Shown here in pieces: positions 62,779-64,000 of a DNA stretch of 64,000 nt (positions within the stretch are counted from its first letter, which is position 1; each line of letters starts with the position of its first letter). A model generated the notes under the pieces. It saw only the letters and a list, made by a program, of their open reading frames with translations. It was not told the DNA's origin and did not search any database. Position numbers and translations under genes: made by a program. Source of the DNA: Lacrimispora sphenoides (lineage in GTDB: Bacteria > Bacillota > Clostridia > Lachnospirales > Lachnospiraceae); NCBI RefSeq assembly GCF_900105215.1, contig NZ_FOIP01000001.1, positions 2,916,501 to 2,980,500 on the forward strand, read 5' to 3'.

Positions 62779-63997
62779 AGTGAATCCGAAAGGGATAGCT
62801 GTGTGGTATCTGCTTATCCTCAGTCTTATGGCCATAGCATTTCCCCTGGATACTCCCGCAGGAACGGATTCGGTTTCCGTTACTCTATATGTAGATCAGG
62901 TCTTCGTAAAAAACAGTTCCGCATCAGATGTGAACAATGTGTTTTTGTATGACCTTATTTCTCTGGATCCGGGAAATCCAATGCCGTCAGGGAGTTTAAG
63001 CAGTGTCCATTCCTTTACGGCTGCCGGTACAAGCGTGAAAGAAGTCGGTCCCATCACCTTTTCTAACACTGGTATATATCGTTACGAAATCAAAGGGAAT
63101 GCATCATCCCCGGCCAGTGGATATTCCTATGATACTCAGGTTTATTCGGTGGAAGTCTATGTGAAGAGGATCACAGAAGAGCTTTCGGCTGAGATCATAG
63201 TAAAAAAAAATGACGGCAGCAAAGTGGGCAGCATTAAGTTTGAAAATACTTATACTCCCCTTGCAAGCGATCCCGAGATTATGGTAGATCCGCCGGTGAA
63301 AAAAACAGTATCCGGCAACCCATCAAAAACCAGCAGTTTTACCTTTTCCCTGACGGCCAGAGATGGGGCAAATCCCATGCCGGAAGGCAGCGCGAATGGT
63401 GTTAAGTATATCACCATTTATGGTTCCGGTGAAAAGGATTTTGGTACATGGAGCTATATCCGGGAAGGTACTTATTATTATACTATTTCTGAAGTAGTCC
63501 TTCCGGACACCGGATATACTTACGATGACTCTGTTTACACGATCACCGATGTGGTAAAGGATACAGATGGACAGCTTGTAGTTACTCGGACGGTAACAAA
63601 CGGCTCAAACAAGCAGGTGGAATCCTGTACGTTTATCAATAAGTATAACGGAGGAGGCGGAAGCAGTGGGAGCGGCGGAAGCGGCGGGAAAGGGAGCGGT
63701 GGAAGCAGCTCTGGAGGCCCTGGTGTCAAAATCGATGAAAACAGTGACGACAGCCTTCAATTTGTAAATGGAGATACTCCGCTTGCAAACCTTCTCGAAA
63801 ATGAAAGCAATGCCGGTTCTGGTGCTTACAGCCCAAAAACCGGTGATGATATCAGATACGAATTATATGCAGCAATGCTTTGTACAGCTGCTGCTGTCGC
63901 GGCGGGGTGTGTGATCTATCTGATCCTGGCCTCCAACCGCATAAAGAAAAATCAGAGGAAAGATGATAACGGTGAAATAATCACAGGTGAAACATGA
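62762..63997 (+). CDS. FctB-like basal pilin with SPKTG cell-wall sorting signal
   Basis: 411 residues: a signal peptide (about 8-30), two FctA-type domains (VSVTLYVDQVFVKNSSASDV and PVKKTVSGNPSKTSSFTFSL, each closing with F-x-N-x-Y), a Gly/Ser spacer, then SPKTGDD, membrane helix and basic tail. SPKTG is of the LPXTG type, unlike the PTGV motif of the other pilus proteins, so a housekeeping sortase should fix this subunit, and with it the pilus base, to the wall. ATG 62762 is 9 bp after AAAGGGG; the ATG at 62756 is the alternative. Confidence 0.87.
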   Translation: MSSKNKVNPKGIAVWYLLILSLMAIAFPLDTPAGTDSVSVTLYVDQVFVKNSSASDVNNVFLYDLISLDPGNPMPSGSLSSVHSFTAAGTSVKEVGPITFSNTGIYRYEIKGNASSPASGYSYDTQVYSVEVYVKRITEELSAEIIVKKNDGSKVGSIKFENTYTPLASDPEIMVDPPVKKTVSGNPSKTSSFTFSLTARDGANPMPEGSANGVKYITIYGSGEKDFGTWSYIREGTYYYTISEVVLPDTGYTYDDSVYTITDVVKDTDGQLVVTRTVTNGSNKQVESCTFINKYNGGGGSSGSGGSGGKGSGGSSSGGPGVKIDENSDDSLQFVNGDTPLANLLENESNAGSGAYSPKTGDDIRYELYAAMLCTAAAVAAGCVIYLILASNRIKKNQRKDDNGEIITGET

Positions 63998-64000
63998 GTA
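63994..64000 (+). CDS. Possible next gene of the pilus operon, start only
   Basis: ATGAGTA at the window edge overlaps the stop of the basal pilin gene (ATGA) with AGGTG just upstream, the same coupling used elsewhere in this genome. Two codons are visible, so nothing can be said about the product; another sortase or pilin would be expected. Confidence 0.3.

Overview
The window looks like a chromosomal segment from an anaerobic Gram-positive bacterium of the Lachnospiraceae (Lacrimispora/Clostridium saccharolyticum-like). This rests on Clostridia-type Shine-Dalgarno sites before nearly every gene, TTG/GTG starts, many ABC uptake operons, lipobox lipoproteins, sortase-anchored surface proteins and protein families typical of that group (DUF1576, DUF1667/GlpA-like trios, Rpn proteins with EQGI repeats). 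The species call is inference. No rRNA, tRNA, CRISPR array, IS element or prophage was recognised.

Left part (1-12600). A partial ketopantoate-reductase-like gene, a small lipoprotein and a LysR regulator lie on the minus strand. Divergent from lysR is a PotABCD-like ABC operon that runs into adenine deaminase and a second amidohydrolase, which suggests import and deamination of a purine-like or amine substrate. Next come rpsO and pnp, separated by a large multi-hairpin element, then a GntR regulator.

Middle part (12600-31200). A GlpA-like FAD/[2Fe-2S] dehydrogenase, a FAD/NAD oxidoreductase and a DUF1667 protein form one operon with a palindromic operator on its promoter. An FCD-type GntR regulator is divergent from a complete Liv-type ABC transporter plus a zinc alcohol dehydrogenase, with GTATAC-centred operators between them. 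A P-type cation ATPase follows, preceded by a textbook promoter, a yybP-ykoY (manganese) riboswitch and an overlapping terminator. Then come a DUF1576 membrane protein, an ABC-F protein and a chemoreceptor.

Sugar region (31400-42600). A PfkB kinase, a class II aldolase and a D-lyxose isomerase precede an RbsBAC-type sugar ABC transporter. Downstream are a second orphan RbsB-like lipoprotein, a DesK/NarL-type sensor kinase, its response regulator and an anchored family-1 binding protein. The layout fits a binding-protein/kinase/regulator sensing system controlling sugar uptake and catabolism. A shared DNA block upstream of both the kinase operon and the transporter operon is a candidate regulator site.

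Right part (42800-64000). A VOC protein, a DUF3788 protein and an Rpn-family nuclease are followed by a 1719-residue LPKTG surface protein and its divergent regulator, then a small XRE/mini-protein pair. The Rpn gene has ten perfect 12-bp repeats and an internal start with a strong ribosome-binding site. The window ends in what I read as an FCT-type pilus operon: signal peptidase, giant adhesin with a VPTGV sorting motif, a SipA-like signal-peptidase homologue lacking the catalytic lysine, a TPTGV major pilin, a class B sortase and an SPKTG basal pilin. The pilus locus and the Rpn gene-within-gene are the most interesting items.
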